From NCBI GenBank assembly GCA_964542475.1, contig CAZIUL010000002.1:121468-185467 (forward strand): 64,000 bases of DNA. Reading direction: 5' to 3'. Position numbers and translations under genes: made by a program. The first letter of the stretch is position 1. Every line of letters starts with the position of its first letter. The stretch comes from CAZIUL01 sp964542475. Lineage in GTDB: Bacteria; Planctomycetota; B15-G4; CAYZWU01. This document shows, one piece after another, positions 18,139 through 26,025 of the stretch. A model generated the notes under the pieces. That model was given only the letters and a program-made list of their open reading frames with translations, was not told the origin of the DNA and did not search any database.

Positions 18139-18241
18139 GAAGGAATAAGAGAACCACGGATGGACACTGATTAGCAACCACAGGGGCTGCCTTTACACAG
18201 ATTCCATAGGGCCCCAGGGGCGGTTCGCGAACCGCCCGTGC
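18139..18241. repeat. Dispersed repeat (GATGGACAC family) with a perfect 20-base palindrome
   Basis: Just after the nucleotidyltransferase stop lies AGAGAACCACGGATGGACAC followed by TGATTA. The same phrase recurs near 39545-39575 and 55222-55260. It continues through ACCACAGGGGCTGCC to a perfect palindrome, GGGCGGTTCGCGAACCGCCC, at 18218-18237. The palindrome could fold as a transcript hairpin but has no T-run, so I do not call it a terminator. From 18242 to 18432 there is a C9A8 run and AT-rich leader sequence but no gene. Confidence 0.6.
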
Positions 18242-18432
18242 ATGTGCCCCCCCCCAAAAAAAAGTATCTCAAATCGCCGTTGCTAGTGAAGCTATTCATC
18301 ATTATACTTCTCGCTTAAACTGCATCTTTCCTGTTGTGGGGCAGGTGACTCGCAGATCTGAAAATCCCCACATGACCCGATACAGCTGTTTTCTCGAGAA
18401 AACAGAAACCTGTAAAAAACAGGAGGAAAACC

Positions 18433-18852
18433 TTGGTACTTAAAAAACTACGACCCATTGTCCTGCTGGGATTTCTCTGTGTCTCTTCCTGTCTCTCTTA
18501 CACTGAAAAGCCGTATGCTCTGCCTGATAAGGATTTCGCCGATGCCCTTTCTAACGAAGACCTCCCCTACAGCGAAACAAGCGCGATTGCCATAGATGGC
18601 GATCCGGTCGGGTATCTTCTCACATTCAAGGAGGTTCCTGTCGGTTCAGGCGAACACCATTCCTGCCCTCCGGGAACTCATTACATCAAGGGGCCGGATT
18701 TCAAGAACCTTGGTTTCATAACACCTAAGGGACAGGTCTTCCGATACGCAAAAGACAATAAGCCGGTTGAAATCTGCCGGTTCACCCTGCACAAGAACCT
18801 GGCCGTGTTCTTCGGTAAACCATTTGGAAAAGTGATTATCGATGACATCTAG
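18433..18852 (+). CDS. Small predicted lipoprotein of unknown function
   Basis: The protein has 139 residues. The start is TTG at 18433, with a perfect AGGAGG six bases upstream (18421-18426). No ATG fits as well. A lipoprotein signal ends at Cys20 (GFLCVSSC). The mature part is small and polar, with two Cys (SCPPG, EICRF) that might form a disulfide, and a C-terminal segment resembling a beta sandwich. I do not recognise a family. It stands alone between repeats, so context says little. Confidence 0.7.
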   Translation: MVLKKLRPIVLLGFLCVSSCLSYTEKPYALPDKDFADALSNEDLPYSETSAIAIDGDPVGYLLTFKEVPVGSGEHHSCPPGTHYIKGPDFKNLGFITPKGQVFRYAKDNKPVEICRFTLHKNLAVFFGKPFGKVIIDDI

Positions 18853-18870
18853 AAAGTAGCTCCCCACGCC

Positions 18871-18975
18871 GGAGGGCGGCACTCTGTTGCCGCTTCTTCT
18901 CTCGCCCGCCTCCTGAACGGACCCGTCTATCCGGCGGTGGATTCGTTTACGGGGCCGAAGGAGCGGCGCCCTCCC
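18871..18975. repeat. GC-rich palindromic intergenic repeat (GGAGGGCGGCAC family), copy 1
   Basis: It holds GGAGGGCGGCACTCTGTTGC and, 60 bases on, GGCCGAAGGAGCGGCGCCCTCC. These two modules also occur together at 25866-25947 and 44228-44292, but in the opposite relative order. The ends (GGAGGGC and GCCCTCC) are complementary, so the transcript could fold into a long hairpin. With the MITE copy that follows, it occupies most of the 18853-19325 gap. The remaining 165 bases are the AT-rich leader of the glycosyltransferase gene. Confidence 0.6.
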
Positions 18976-18985
18976 CGAACACCTA

Positions 18986-19160
18986 ACCCGCATATTTCAT
19001 CCTCTTCTGCTGCGGTACCGTAAACTGCACTGTGGCTGCGTTTCATACCAGGAGACGATCCTCAAACTGTAAGAACAGGCCTGCGGTCGTCTCCTGACAT
19101 GCGCCTTGCCACATCACAGTTTACAGCTACCTCGCGACGAAGAGTATGAAATAAGCGGGC
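18986..19160. mobile_element. MITE-like palindromic element, copy B
   Basis: This 175-base element is collinear with 12741-12915, with ends ACCCGCATATTTCATCCTCT and, at the right, ATGAAATAAGCGGGC. It is flanked by TA on both sides (18984-18985 and 19161-19162), which could be a TA target duplication, but copies A and C do not show one clearly. It has no open reading frame of its own. Confidence 0.8.
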
Positions 19161-19325
19161 TAACAGTTCCACCACCCCTCCCACTCAAAAAAACAAGAAA
19201 ACTCATGTTTACGTCGTTTGAGTGCCGAAGAGAAAAGCGGTGATGCTTTTCTGTCAAGAGTGATCTGAAATAACACGTATATCCATTAAGTTTGATTTGT
19301 AGATCTCCAGGCAAGGAATCGCGGG

Positions 19326-20519
19326 ATGTCGAATCGAGATAGTAGCGTGAAAACGCGGCTCTCAGAGCAGATGGATCACGGTTCGCAACGGCACAGAATG
19401 ATAGTGGACATAGTCGTGCCTGTTCATAATCAGCTCGACCTGACCGAGAGCTTTCTGTCCAGCCTCAGAAGGCGTACGGAACATCCATACAGGCTGATTC
19501 TTGTTGACAACGGCTCAGACAACCTTCCCGAGTCCATAATCCACGGGTTTCCCAACTCCAAGATAGTGAGGATGAAAAAAAACATGGGCTTTGCGGGCGG
19601 GTGCAACGCCGGGATCAAAAAAGGGAAAAACCCGCTGGTTGCCGTAATCAACAACGATGTCCTTTTGACGAGCGGATGGCTCACAGGCTTGGTCCGCGCA
19701 CTCGCGAGCAGCCCGACGATCGCCGCGGCCGCCCCGTGCAGCAACTATGCGTCAGGGGATCAGCAAGTGGATGTCGGCAGGTTCCAAAACGAGGACGAGA
19801 TGAACCGCTTGGCCTGCGCCTTTGCCCGCAAATACCGGTGCCAGGTGGAAGACGTTTCTTTTGTTTCCGGAATCAGCCTCCTGATGAGAAGAGATGCACT
19901 CAACAGCATCGGCACCTTCGATGACCGTTTCGGAGCCGGCAACTACGAGGACAACGACATCTGTCTCCGTTTCAAAAACAAGGGGTATCGTATTGTACTG
20001 GTGCGCGACACGTTCGTTTATCACCACGGAAACCGCACGTTCAACGCGCTCAACATCGACTACGAAAAACAGATGGAGCGGAACCGGGCTGTTTTCGAGG
20101 ACAAATGGAAGATGGACGAGTACACGCTCGGCTGCCTGGACGAAGGTAAGGACGATCTGGCTGGAGCGTTGAAGCACTACCTTTCTTCCATGAAGACAGG
20201 ATGCCCCAACCCGGAGCCGCTTTTTCGCATAGGGCTGGTTCTGATGAAACTTGGAAGGCTTGAAGGCGCCGAATCCGCCTTCAATCAGTACCTTGAAAAA
20301 TGTCCGGAATCCACCCGCGCAATGATAGGCCTCGGCCTTGCCCAGTTCGAAAACGGCAAGGTGAAGCAGGGATTGACCATGATCGCCTCGGTTCTCGATA
20401 AACGATTTGTAAACGAAGACGACAGGATGAAGCTGAAAACAATGATTACGAACAAAAGCAGTCATCACGCGTGGGCATCGGCTGAAGGTTCGGATCGTTG
20501 GAACACTAATGATCAATAA
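19326..20519 (+). CDS. Family 2 glycosyltransferase with C-terminal TPR-like region
   Basis: The protein has 397 residues and its ATG is preceded by AAGGA. The GT2 fold starts at DIVVPVHNQLDLTESFLSSL (about 28). NMGFAGGCNAGI follows, then VAVINNDVLL, with the metal-binding NND in place of DxD, and NYEDNDICLRFKNKGY. This pattern matches rhamnosyl- and GlcNAc-transferase-like enzymes of surface glycans. Residues 275-360 form two TPR-like helical pairs (DDLAGALKHYLSSM, GRLEGAESAFNQYLEKCPES). Its stop codon overlaps the ribosome site of the next gene, which also contains TPRs. The two probably act together. The sugar specificity is unknown. Confidence 0.88.
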   Translation: MSNRDSSVKTRLSEQMDHGSQRHRMIVDIVVPVHNQLDLTESFLSSLRRRTEHPYRLILVDNGSDNLPESIIHGFPNSKIVRMKKNMGFAGGCNAGIKKGKNPLVAVINNDVLLTSGWLTGLVRALASSPTIAAAAPCSNYASGDQQVDVGRFQNEDEMNRLACAFARKYRCQVEDVSFVSGISLLMRRDALNSIGTFDDRFGAGNYEDNDICLRFKNKGYRIVLVRDTFVYHHGNRTFNALNIDYEKQMERNRAVFEDKWKMDEYTLGCLDEGKDDLAGALKHYLSSMKTGCPNPEPLFRIGLVLMKLGRLEGAESAFNQYLEKCPESTRAMIGLGLAQFENGKVKQGLTMIASVLDKRFVNEDDRMKLKTMITNKSSHHAWASAEGSDRWNTNDQ

Positions 20520-20532
20520 GGAGTAGACATCC

Positions 20533-22566
20533 ATGGACAGGCCGAACGAAGATGAACTTTTCCGCATTCCAAAGGAAAAGAACATACCCGTTGAAGAAAT
20601 GAGTGAAACAGAAATCGAGCTCAGGAAGCTGCTTGCCGTGTTTTCGAAGAATCCGGAAGATTCGGACACGTTGTACAGGGTATCCAGGCTATTCATGAAC
20701 AAGGGGCTGTACGAGGAATCGTGGCTGTATCTCGATCGTTACCTGAGAAAGGTCAAGGATGATTCGCAGGCGTTGAACTGGGCCGGTATCATTCACTTCA
20801 TGCGGGATGAAAACGGTGAAGCGGAATCGTTCTTCGAAAAGGCGCTTGCCCTGGACAACGCATCCATCGACGCGCTCTACAACAGCGCAATGCTCTTTTT
20901 CGAGCAGGGACGCTTTGACGAGTCTGTGGAGCGTTTCAGGCGGTTGATAGCGTTGGAAAGCGACAATCCTGAAAACTTCAACAACCTCGGGGCGATCATA
21001 TACCAGTCCGGCGATTCCAGGGAAGCCGAAGAGTTGTTTCGCCGGGCATTGGACCTGGATCCGGACAATTCCACAGCGCTGAACAACCTTCTCGAAATAC
21101 TGGAACAGACAGACAGATATGACGAGGCTAAGCACTACATCAAATCGTTTGAGGAGCGCAATCCTTCGTCGGATGAGCTCATGGAGATTAAGGGCCGTAT
21201 ATCAGACGCGCCCTCGAATTACGACACAGCTGAACAAACAGCCTTCGTTTCCGTGCCCGCTGCGGAATGCGCTGAAGGCCGCTGCATAGGAATCGTTTCG
21301 GACTGGTGTCCTGGCGACCGGGGGGAAATGGCCAGGTGGCTTTACACGAACCTGGCAAGAGCCGGACACACGCCGCACGTTTTCACGTGGACCGGCACCG
21401 TTCCTCACTGCAAGGATCATGGCAGGCCAACTCCCCCATGGAACATGGGAGGCTGGGCGATCGACAACCTGGTCTACGTTGCCGAGGACACTGTCGAGGC
21501 ATCGTTCGAGATCTGGATGGACCGTGTTAAACCTGACGCGGTGGTGTTCGTGGATACTGCGAGAGCGAAGCTTGTCGAGGCTGTGCACGCTTCAGGTGCG
21601 CGTGCGATTGCCTGTCCCGCTTATGTCGGGGCGTCGAAAGATACGCCCAAACAGTTCGTTGGATTCGACAGGATAATCGCTGCAACCCCATGGATATACG
21701 AAGCTCTCCAGGGGCATGTTTCGGATGATCTTCTGGTCCCGTCCGACCTTGGAATAGACCTGAAAAAATATGCCCCGGCTTCCCGCTCAGAGGATGAATG
21801 CGTGTTCATGTTCGACGCGGGCCACGGATCTGTTGAGGATCTCGAAAACCTGCTGGTTACCCTCACCGCATTCGGTCTCATGACGAGAGATGCCGTTGAA
21901 CGCTCCAGGCTGATGATAAGAACCAGCGTTGACTGGCATCTCTTCCCGGACGAGATTAGAAAGCAGGGAGAAGGCAATCAAAGGATCGAACTGGTCAGCG
22001 GCTGCCTGGAGGACACAAGGTTTTTGACAATGGGTCACGTTCTGATTCACCTCAGGCGTGCGCCCGGGGTTCACTGGATTGTACCGGAAGCGTTTGCCTG
22101 CGCTACGCCTTCTATCGTACTCGAACCCTCACCCGCCACGTGCTGGATATTCGATCAGCACATGGCTCTCAAGATTCCCAGAGCAGCTTCTGAGAGCAAA
22201 GAAGAACACGGCCGCACCGCGGACGTCAAGATTCTCGCTGATACCATGAGTACCTTTGCCACAGATCCCGACATGCTGGAATACATGGGCGGCATCTGCC
22301 GCGACAAAGCCGTCCAGCTCCTCGACGACAACGAGCGCGGCAGGGTGATCAGCGAAAAGATAGTTTCCGTCATTTCCTCAATGGGTCGGGGCGCTGACAC
22401 GGCCAAGCCGATCGAACAGGACCGAGAAACGGAGATCGGCTCATCAACCGGAGAGGAACTTCACGGATCGCAAAAGATCCTCGCTGCGATCGAGGACGCG
22501 ATTGCTGCGGGAAACAACAGCCAGGCACAAGAGCTGATCTCTGTCTACCGCCAGGGTATCGAATGA
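20533..22566 (+). CDS. TPR protein fused to a GT-B-type glycosyltransferase-like domain
   Basis: The protein has 677 residues and AAGGAG lies nine bases upstream of the ATG. Residues about 28-220 are four to five TPR units (for example LYNSAMLFFEQGRFDESVER, FNNLGAIIYQSGDSREAEEL). From about 245 a GT-B fold begins with CIGIVSDWCPGDRGEMARWL and contains DRIIAATPWIYEALQ and a late IVPEAFACATPSIVLEPSPA, resembling the GT4 E-x7-E region but weakly conserved. It follows the GT2-TPR gene by 13 bases and is followed by a hairpin terminator. Glycosyltransfer is likely, but acceptor and donor are unknown. Confidence 0.75.
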   Translation: MDRPNEDELFRIPKEKNIPVEEMSETEIELRKLLAVFSKNPEDSDTLYRVSRLFMNKGLYEESWLYLDRYLRKVKDDSQALNWAGIIHFMRDENGEAESFFEKALALDNASIDALYNSAMLFFEQGRFDESVERFRRLIALESDNPENFNNLGAIIYQSGDSREAEELFRRALDLDPDNSTALNNLLEILEQTDRYDEAKHYIKSFEERNPSSDELMEIKGRISDAPSNYDTAEQTAFVSVPAAECAEGRCIGIVSDWCPGDRGEMARWLYTNLARAGHTPHVFTWTGTVPHCKDHGRPTPPWNMGGWAIDNLVYVAEDTVEASFEIWMDRVKPDAVVFVDTARAKLVEAVHASGARAIACPAYVGASKDTPKQFVGFDRIIAATPWIYEALQGHVSDDLLVPSDLGIDLKKYAPASRSEDECVFMFDAGHGSVEDLENLLVTLTAFGLMTRDAVERSRLMIRTSVDWHLFPDEIRKQGEGNQRIELVSGCLEDTRFLTMGHVLIHLRRAPGVHWIVPEAFACATPSIVLEPSPATCWIFDQHMALKIPRAASESKEEHGRTADVKILADTMSTFATDPDMLEYMGGICRDKAVQLLDDNERGRVISEKIVSVISSMGRGADTAKPIEQDRETEIGSSTGEELHGSQKILAAIEDAIAAGNNSQAQELISVYRQGIE

Positions 22567-22590
22567 GCACGTGAACCGTGAGAGCTTGAA

Positions 22591-22634
22591 AACGGCCGTC
22601 CCGTGAACCGAATTGCGGAGACGGCCGGTTTTTT
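22591..22634 (+). terminator. Rho-independent terminator after the TPR-glycosyltransferase gene
   Basis: An eight-base perfect stem CGGCCGTC / GACGGCCG (22593-22600 and 22620-22627) is followed by GTTTTTT, 25 bases after the stop codon at 22566. The loop is long (19 bases), which lowers confidence slightly. Confidence 0.55.
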
Positions 22635-22658
22635 GAACTGCACGAAGAGTTGCGACAT

Positions 22659-22880
22659 GCCCACATGTTTCACACTCTTCGACGCGAAGAGTCCGTTGAA
22701 AAAGTGCTTCGGAAGCGAGGCCGAGTCATTTTGCCCGAGGTCAAGGCGCGAGACCGTAGGCGAATCAGTGGATTCGTTGAGGATCTCGCAACGCTGAGAT
22801 CGGGCAAAAGGGCCGGTCGTAGCCGATCTGACTTTTTCAACGGGCTCCTAAGGGCAAAAAACCGTGTTGCGGCAAAACAG
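22659..22880. repeat. Half copy (E) of the MITE-like element, split by a nested element
   Basis: Bases 22659-22689 (GCCCACATGTTTCACACTCT, then TCGACGCGA) match the left arm seen at 14486-14519. Bases 22851-22880 (AGGGCAAAAAACCGTGTTGC, then GG) match its continuation at 14516-14540. The two pieces are contiguous in copy D but are separated here by 22690-22846. The region ends ten bases before the GGAGG of the next gene. Nothing else is seen in the 22567-22900 gap apart from the terminator. Confidence 0.65.
22690..22846. mobile_element. Second MITE-like element nested in the half copy of the first
   Basis: The 157 bases have terminal inverted repeats AGTCCGTTGAAAAAGT (left) and ACTTTTTCAACGGGCT (right), with one mismatch. 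Internal complementary tracts include TTTTGCCCGA near 22730 and TCGGGCAAAAG near 22800. There is no coding capacity. Its position inside a sequence that is continuous at 14486-14549 is direct evidence of insertion. I could not define a target-site duplication. Confidence 0.7.
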
Positions 22881-22900
22881 CTGATCTTCGGAGGACCGAC

Positions 22901-24471
22901 ATGACCAAGCGTCTACTGGTACCGTGGTTCAACTTCTCATTGAACGGCGGCATTGCCCGCTTCATCAGCCTTGCCCGCGTGTTTGAAGCCCGGGGACGCG
23001 AGATCGAGTTCGCATCGCTGACGAATCAGACAGAAACGCCATGGCCGGAACTAGATGGGCGTATCCTGACCATCGAAGAGGTCATGAAAGGCAGATGGGA
23101 CGCGGTGATGGTGACGGCGCAGGGGCCCCGATCCGGTTCCTGCAGTATCTGACCGTGTTTCAAAACCCGAGGTTCGGTGTGCGTGTACAGCATGTGCTGA
23201 ACGACAACTCCTGTTACGAGCGGTTCGCAGCGGTCAACGCGGCTTTCAGACCTGATGTGGTTGTTTTTAACAACAGCCATTGGAAGCCTGAGGATTTCCG
23301 GAAGCTTGACGCGGATAGCTTCCACGTTCTACCAGGAGCGGTTGACACGACCCTGTACAGCCCTGCCTCCGACAGGGCGGTTCCTCTGAACGAATCGCAA
23401 TGGAATATCGGTGCCCTCGCAGCAAAGGAGATCGCACCCCTGCTCAACGCCCTCACATTACTACCTCCCTCATTTCATCTGCACCTCTACGGTATCGCGC
23501 TCCCGGAGCACGGCAGGAAAATCGAACAGCTTGTCAAAATGCGCAGGGTGACGCTCCACGGCGCCCTGATGGGAGAAAAGCTCGCTGCTTTCTACCGTAA
23601 CATGGACATCGTTGTTGCGGCTGAAATGCGGGCGGGTTGGTGCAACACAGCTGCCGAGGCTTTTGCCTGCGGCATCCCCTGCATCGTCTCAAGAGCGGGA
23701 ACGGTTGATTTCGCAAGGCACGAAGAGAACTGTCTGATTATCGACAGGGTTACCCCTGAGACGATAGCATCCGCGGTCAACAAGATGGCGAACGATCCGG
23801 GAGCCGCGAAACTTCTTGGGAAACGCGCGCCTGCCGCTGTTCAGCGGTTCTCGTGGCAAAAATACGCCGACAAGCTCCTTCCGTTGATCGAAAAACCGGT
23901 GTTCAGGCACTACTACAGGGCCCCGGACATCGGGCTCTTCGGTAAATGGGAAGAAACAACGCGGTTCGCTGGAATCGACTCCATGCCTGCTGAATCCGGT
24001 AAAAAAGCATCGGTTCTCGATCTGGGGTGTGCCGAGGGGCTCGCAAGCTACACCCTCGCATCAAACGGATGCATAGGCTCTGTTCACGGTTTCGAATACA
24101 ATTCGGGCCGGGCGTCTTTCGCGCACAACCTCCATGCCGGGATACCGGAAACCGATTCAACGTTCCGGCAGGCCGACATATCGGACTGGAAACTTTTTCG
24201 CAGCAAGAACAAGGATCTTCTTCAGAGCACCTACGACATAGTGTTGTTTCTGGGGCTCTACCATAACCTTCCCGTTGAAACTCGAAAGTCCGTGCTCAAG
24301 GAGGCGCTTCGTATGTCTAAAAAACAGTTCCTTATCCGGACATCAAGCCGCATCAAGGACGACGATCAACTGGATTCTTTCATAAGAGAGCAGGGCTTCG
24401 CTTCACAGCGTCAGGAGGAACAGGCCTGCGAAGAAAGCGTCGGCTGGCTCGGTGTTTACAAGAGGCTTTGA
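22901..24471 (+). pseudogene. GT4-type glycosyltransferase fused to a SAM methyltransferase, with a -1 frameshift
   Basis: A good ribosome site (GGAGG, six bases before ATG 22901) starts a GT-B N-terminus (VPWFNFSLNGGIARFISLAR). After VMVTAQG the frame ends at 23152, while homology continues in another frame (IRFLQYLTVFQNPRFGVRVQ) from about 23128. The break is in a GGGGCCCC run near 23121-23128. One missing G would restore a 523-residue protein. The downstream part has GT4-like AEAFACGIPCIVSRAGTV and FSWQKYADKLLPL, then a methyltransferase domain (VLDLGCAEGLASYTLASNG). It may be a real pseudogene, a sequencing or assembly error in the homopolymer, or a programmed shift. It lies in the glycan cassette, directly before a sulfatase-fold gene that overlaps its stop. 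Confidence 0.75.
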
Positions 24472-24479
24472 TCAAGACA

Positions 24480-25814
24480 ATGAAAAACATACTGTTCATT
24501 GTGATCGACTGCGCTCGAACCGAAAAAACACTGATCAACTTTCCGTACGCGACACCTGAAACCGGGCGCTCCGCAAGGCTGCCTTTTCTCGACCGGTCAA
24601 GATCAAGGGGCACCACGTGGACCAAGCTCTGCGCCGTTTCCAGCACAACTACTCCGAACATTGCGAGCATCTTCACGGGGCTGCTTCCCTGTGCGCACGG
24701 TATCATCGAGCACTCGAGGCACAGCCTGACCAACAACGCGGCAACCCTTGCCGAACTGATGAAAAATAACGGCTATCACACGTACGCTGAGACCACCGGC
24801 CCCTTGATCAAGGAGTCCGGCCTCGACCGCGGTTTCGATCACTACCGCTGCCGCGAGCGCACCGAGTACCTTCACAACGGCTTTCATGAGTATCTGAACG
24901 GTTTCCTTCCATCAATGAAAGCGCCATGGTTTCTGTTCCTGCACCTGTGGGAGGCGCACGCCCCCTGTCAGAACCCTCCGCCGTTCGATGATCCGGAAAA
25001 GGGAAAAACCCCATACGACAGGGCCCTTTCTCTGGTGGATTCAAAGCTCGACGCGCTGTTCGATGACATCGATCCGAGGGAGACCGCCCTGGTCTACATG
25101 GGCGATCACGGAGAGCGCCTGACCGAGGACTATCTTCTCAACAGGTATCTTGAGGGCGATGAGTGGAAGGTCGTCGAAGAGCACCGGCGTTTCAATGAAA
25201 AGCGTGCGGCAGGAAGCGGCTGCGGCACCTGGTTCGAGCACATTTCAGATGCGCTTGGCGAGGTCCAGGCGCGGATATACGCCCACAATGTGGTGGGACA
25301 TGGTTTTCATCTTACCGAAGAACTGATCCGCGTGCCGCTCGTCATCGCCGACCCGGGGCGCTGCAATCCCGGTTCGAGGGTTGATTCGCTCAGGAGCCAG
25401 GTCGACATGTTCCACACCTTGATGGACCTCGCGGGTGTGGACGGAGAAGGGGTTAACAACGCCAAGGGGAGCTCACTTCTCGACCTTTCCGGCAGAAACA
25501 GGATCTACATCGAGGCTAACGGCAGCGGGGGCAGAAAGCACACGAGCCGCTGTTACCTGAGAGGCGCCCGCACAGCGCGGTGGAAATACTGGCGTGTCGA
25601 GGGTGCGAACGAGGATCGCGCCGTGTTATGGGACCTGAAAAACGATCCGCGCGAAACACGGGACTGCTCGATCGAGCATCCGGACAAAGCACGGGAGCTC
25701 GACCGTTTCGTTGACAGTTGCATGGAACAGCACGCTCCAGCCGCTGATCAGGACCGTGACGAGCAAAGCGCACAGGCAATCGAGGCGAAAATGCGCGAGC
25801 TGGGGTACATTTGA
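24480..25814 (+). CDS. Cytoplasmic sulfatase-fold enzyme; Thr nucleophile
   Basis: The start is taken at ATG 24480 (MKNILFIVIDCART). A TTG at 24468 overlaps the previous stop and is the alternative. The protein has 444 residues with no signal peptide, unlike its three paralogues here. Metal Asp10 lies in IVIDCART, the nucleophile segment is STTTPNIASIFTG, and YMGDHGERLTEDY and VVGHGFHLTEELIRVPL carry the second metal site. The sulfatase Cys/Ser position is Thr57, and the motif Arg is replaced by Ile61. Its place right after a GT-methyltransferase gene suggests it acts on a glycan precursor inside the cell, perhaps moving or removing a phosphate-linked group. Confidence 0.8.
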   Translation: MKNILFIVIDCARTEKTLINFPYATPETGRSARLPFLDRSRSRGTTWTKLCAVSSTTTPNIASIFTGLLPCAHGIIEHSRHSLTNNAATLAELMKNNGYHTYAETTGPLIKESGLDRGFDHYRCRERTEYLHNGFHEYLNGFLPSMKAPWFLFLHLWEAHAPCQNPPPFDDPEKGKTPYDRALSLVDSKLDALFDDIDPRETALVYMGDHGERLTEDYLLNRYLEGDEWKVVEEHRRFNEKRAAGSGCGTWFEHISDALGEVQARIYAHNVVGHGFHLTEELIRVPLVIADPGRCNPGSRVDSLRSQVDMFHTLMDLAGVDGEGVNNAKGSSLLDLSGRNRIYIEANGSGGRKHTSRCYLRGARTARWKYWRVEGANEDRAVLWDLKNDPRETRDCSIEHPDKARELDRFVDSCMEQHAPAADQDRDEQSAQAIEAKMRELGYI

Positions 25815-25865
25815 GGTGAGCCGTCGTGTTTGGGGAAGAAGGTATTCAGGGTTCGGGAAGGAGAA

Positions 25866-25947
25866 GAGGCGGCAACATAGTGCCGCCCTCCAGCGGACAC
25901 GGCATGCGTCCATTTAACAATGGAGGGCGCCGCTCCTTCGGCGCCGC
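25866..25947. repeat. GC-rich palindromic intergenic repeat, copy 2
   Basis: It reads GAGGCGGCAACATAGTGCCG, then CCCTCC, a 30-base spacer, GGAGGGCGCCGCTCCTTCGG and CGCCGC. Both arms can fold into local hairpins, and CCCTCC / GGAGGG can pair across the spacer. It lies between two convergent genes, so it could also slow transcription from both sides. Confidence 0.6.
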
Positions 25948-26025
25948 AGCAGATGAGAATGATATATGCTGGTTAATATTCGGAGTGAAGCCGGATTGGT
26001 TTCCTGCGCGGGTCTAACTTCTCTA

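Noticed and set aside
18246..18265. C9A8 homopolymer run as a phase-variation tract
   Set aside because: It lies in non-coding DNA, far from the next start codon, so no gene would be switched by length changes.
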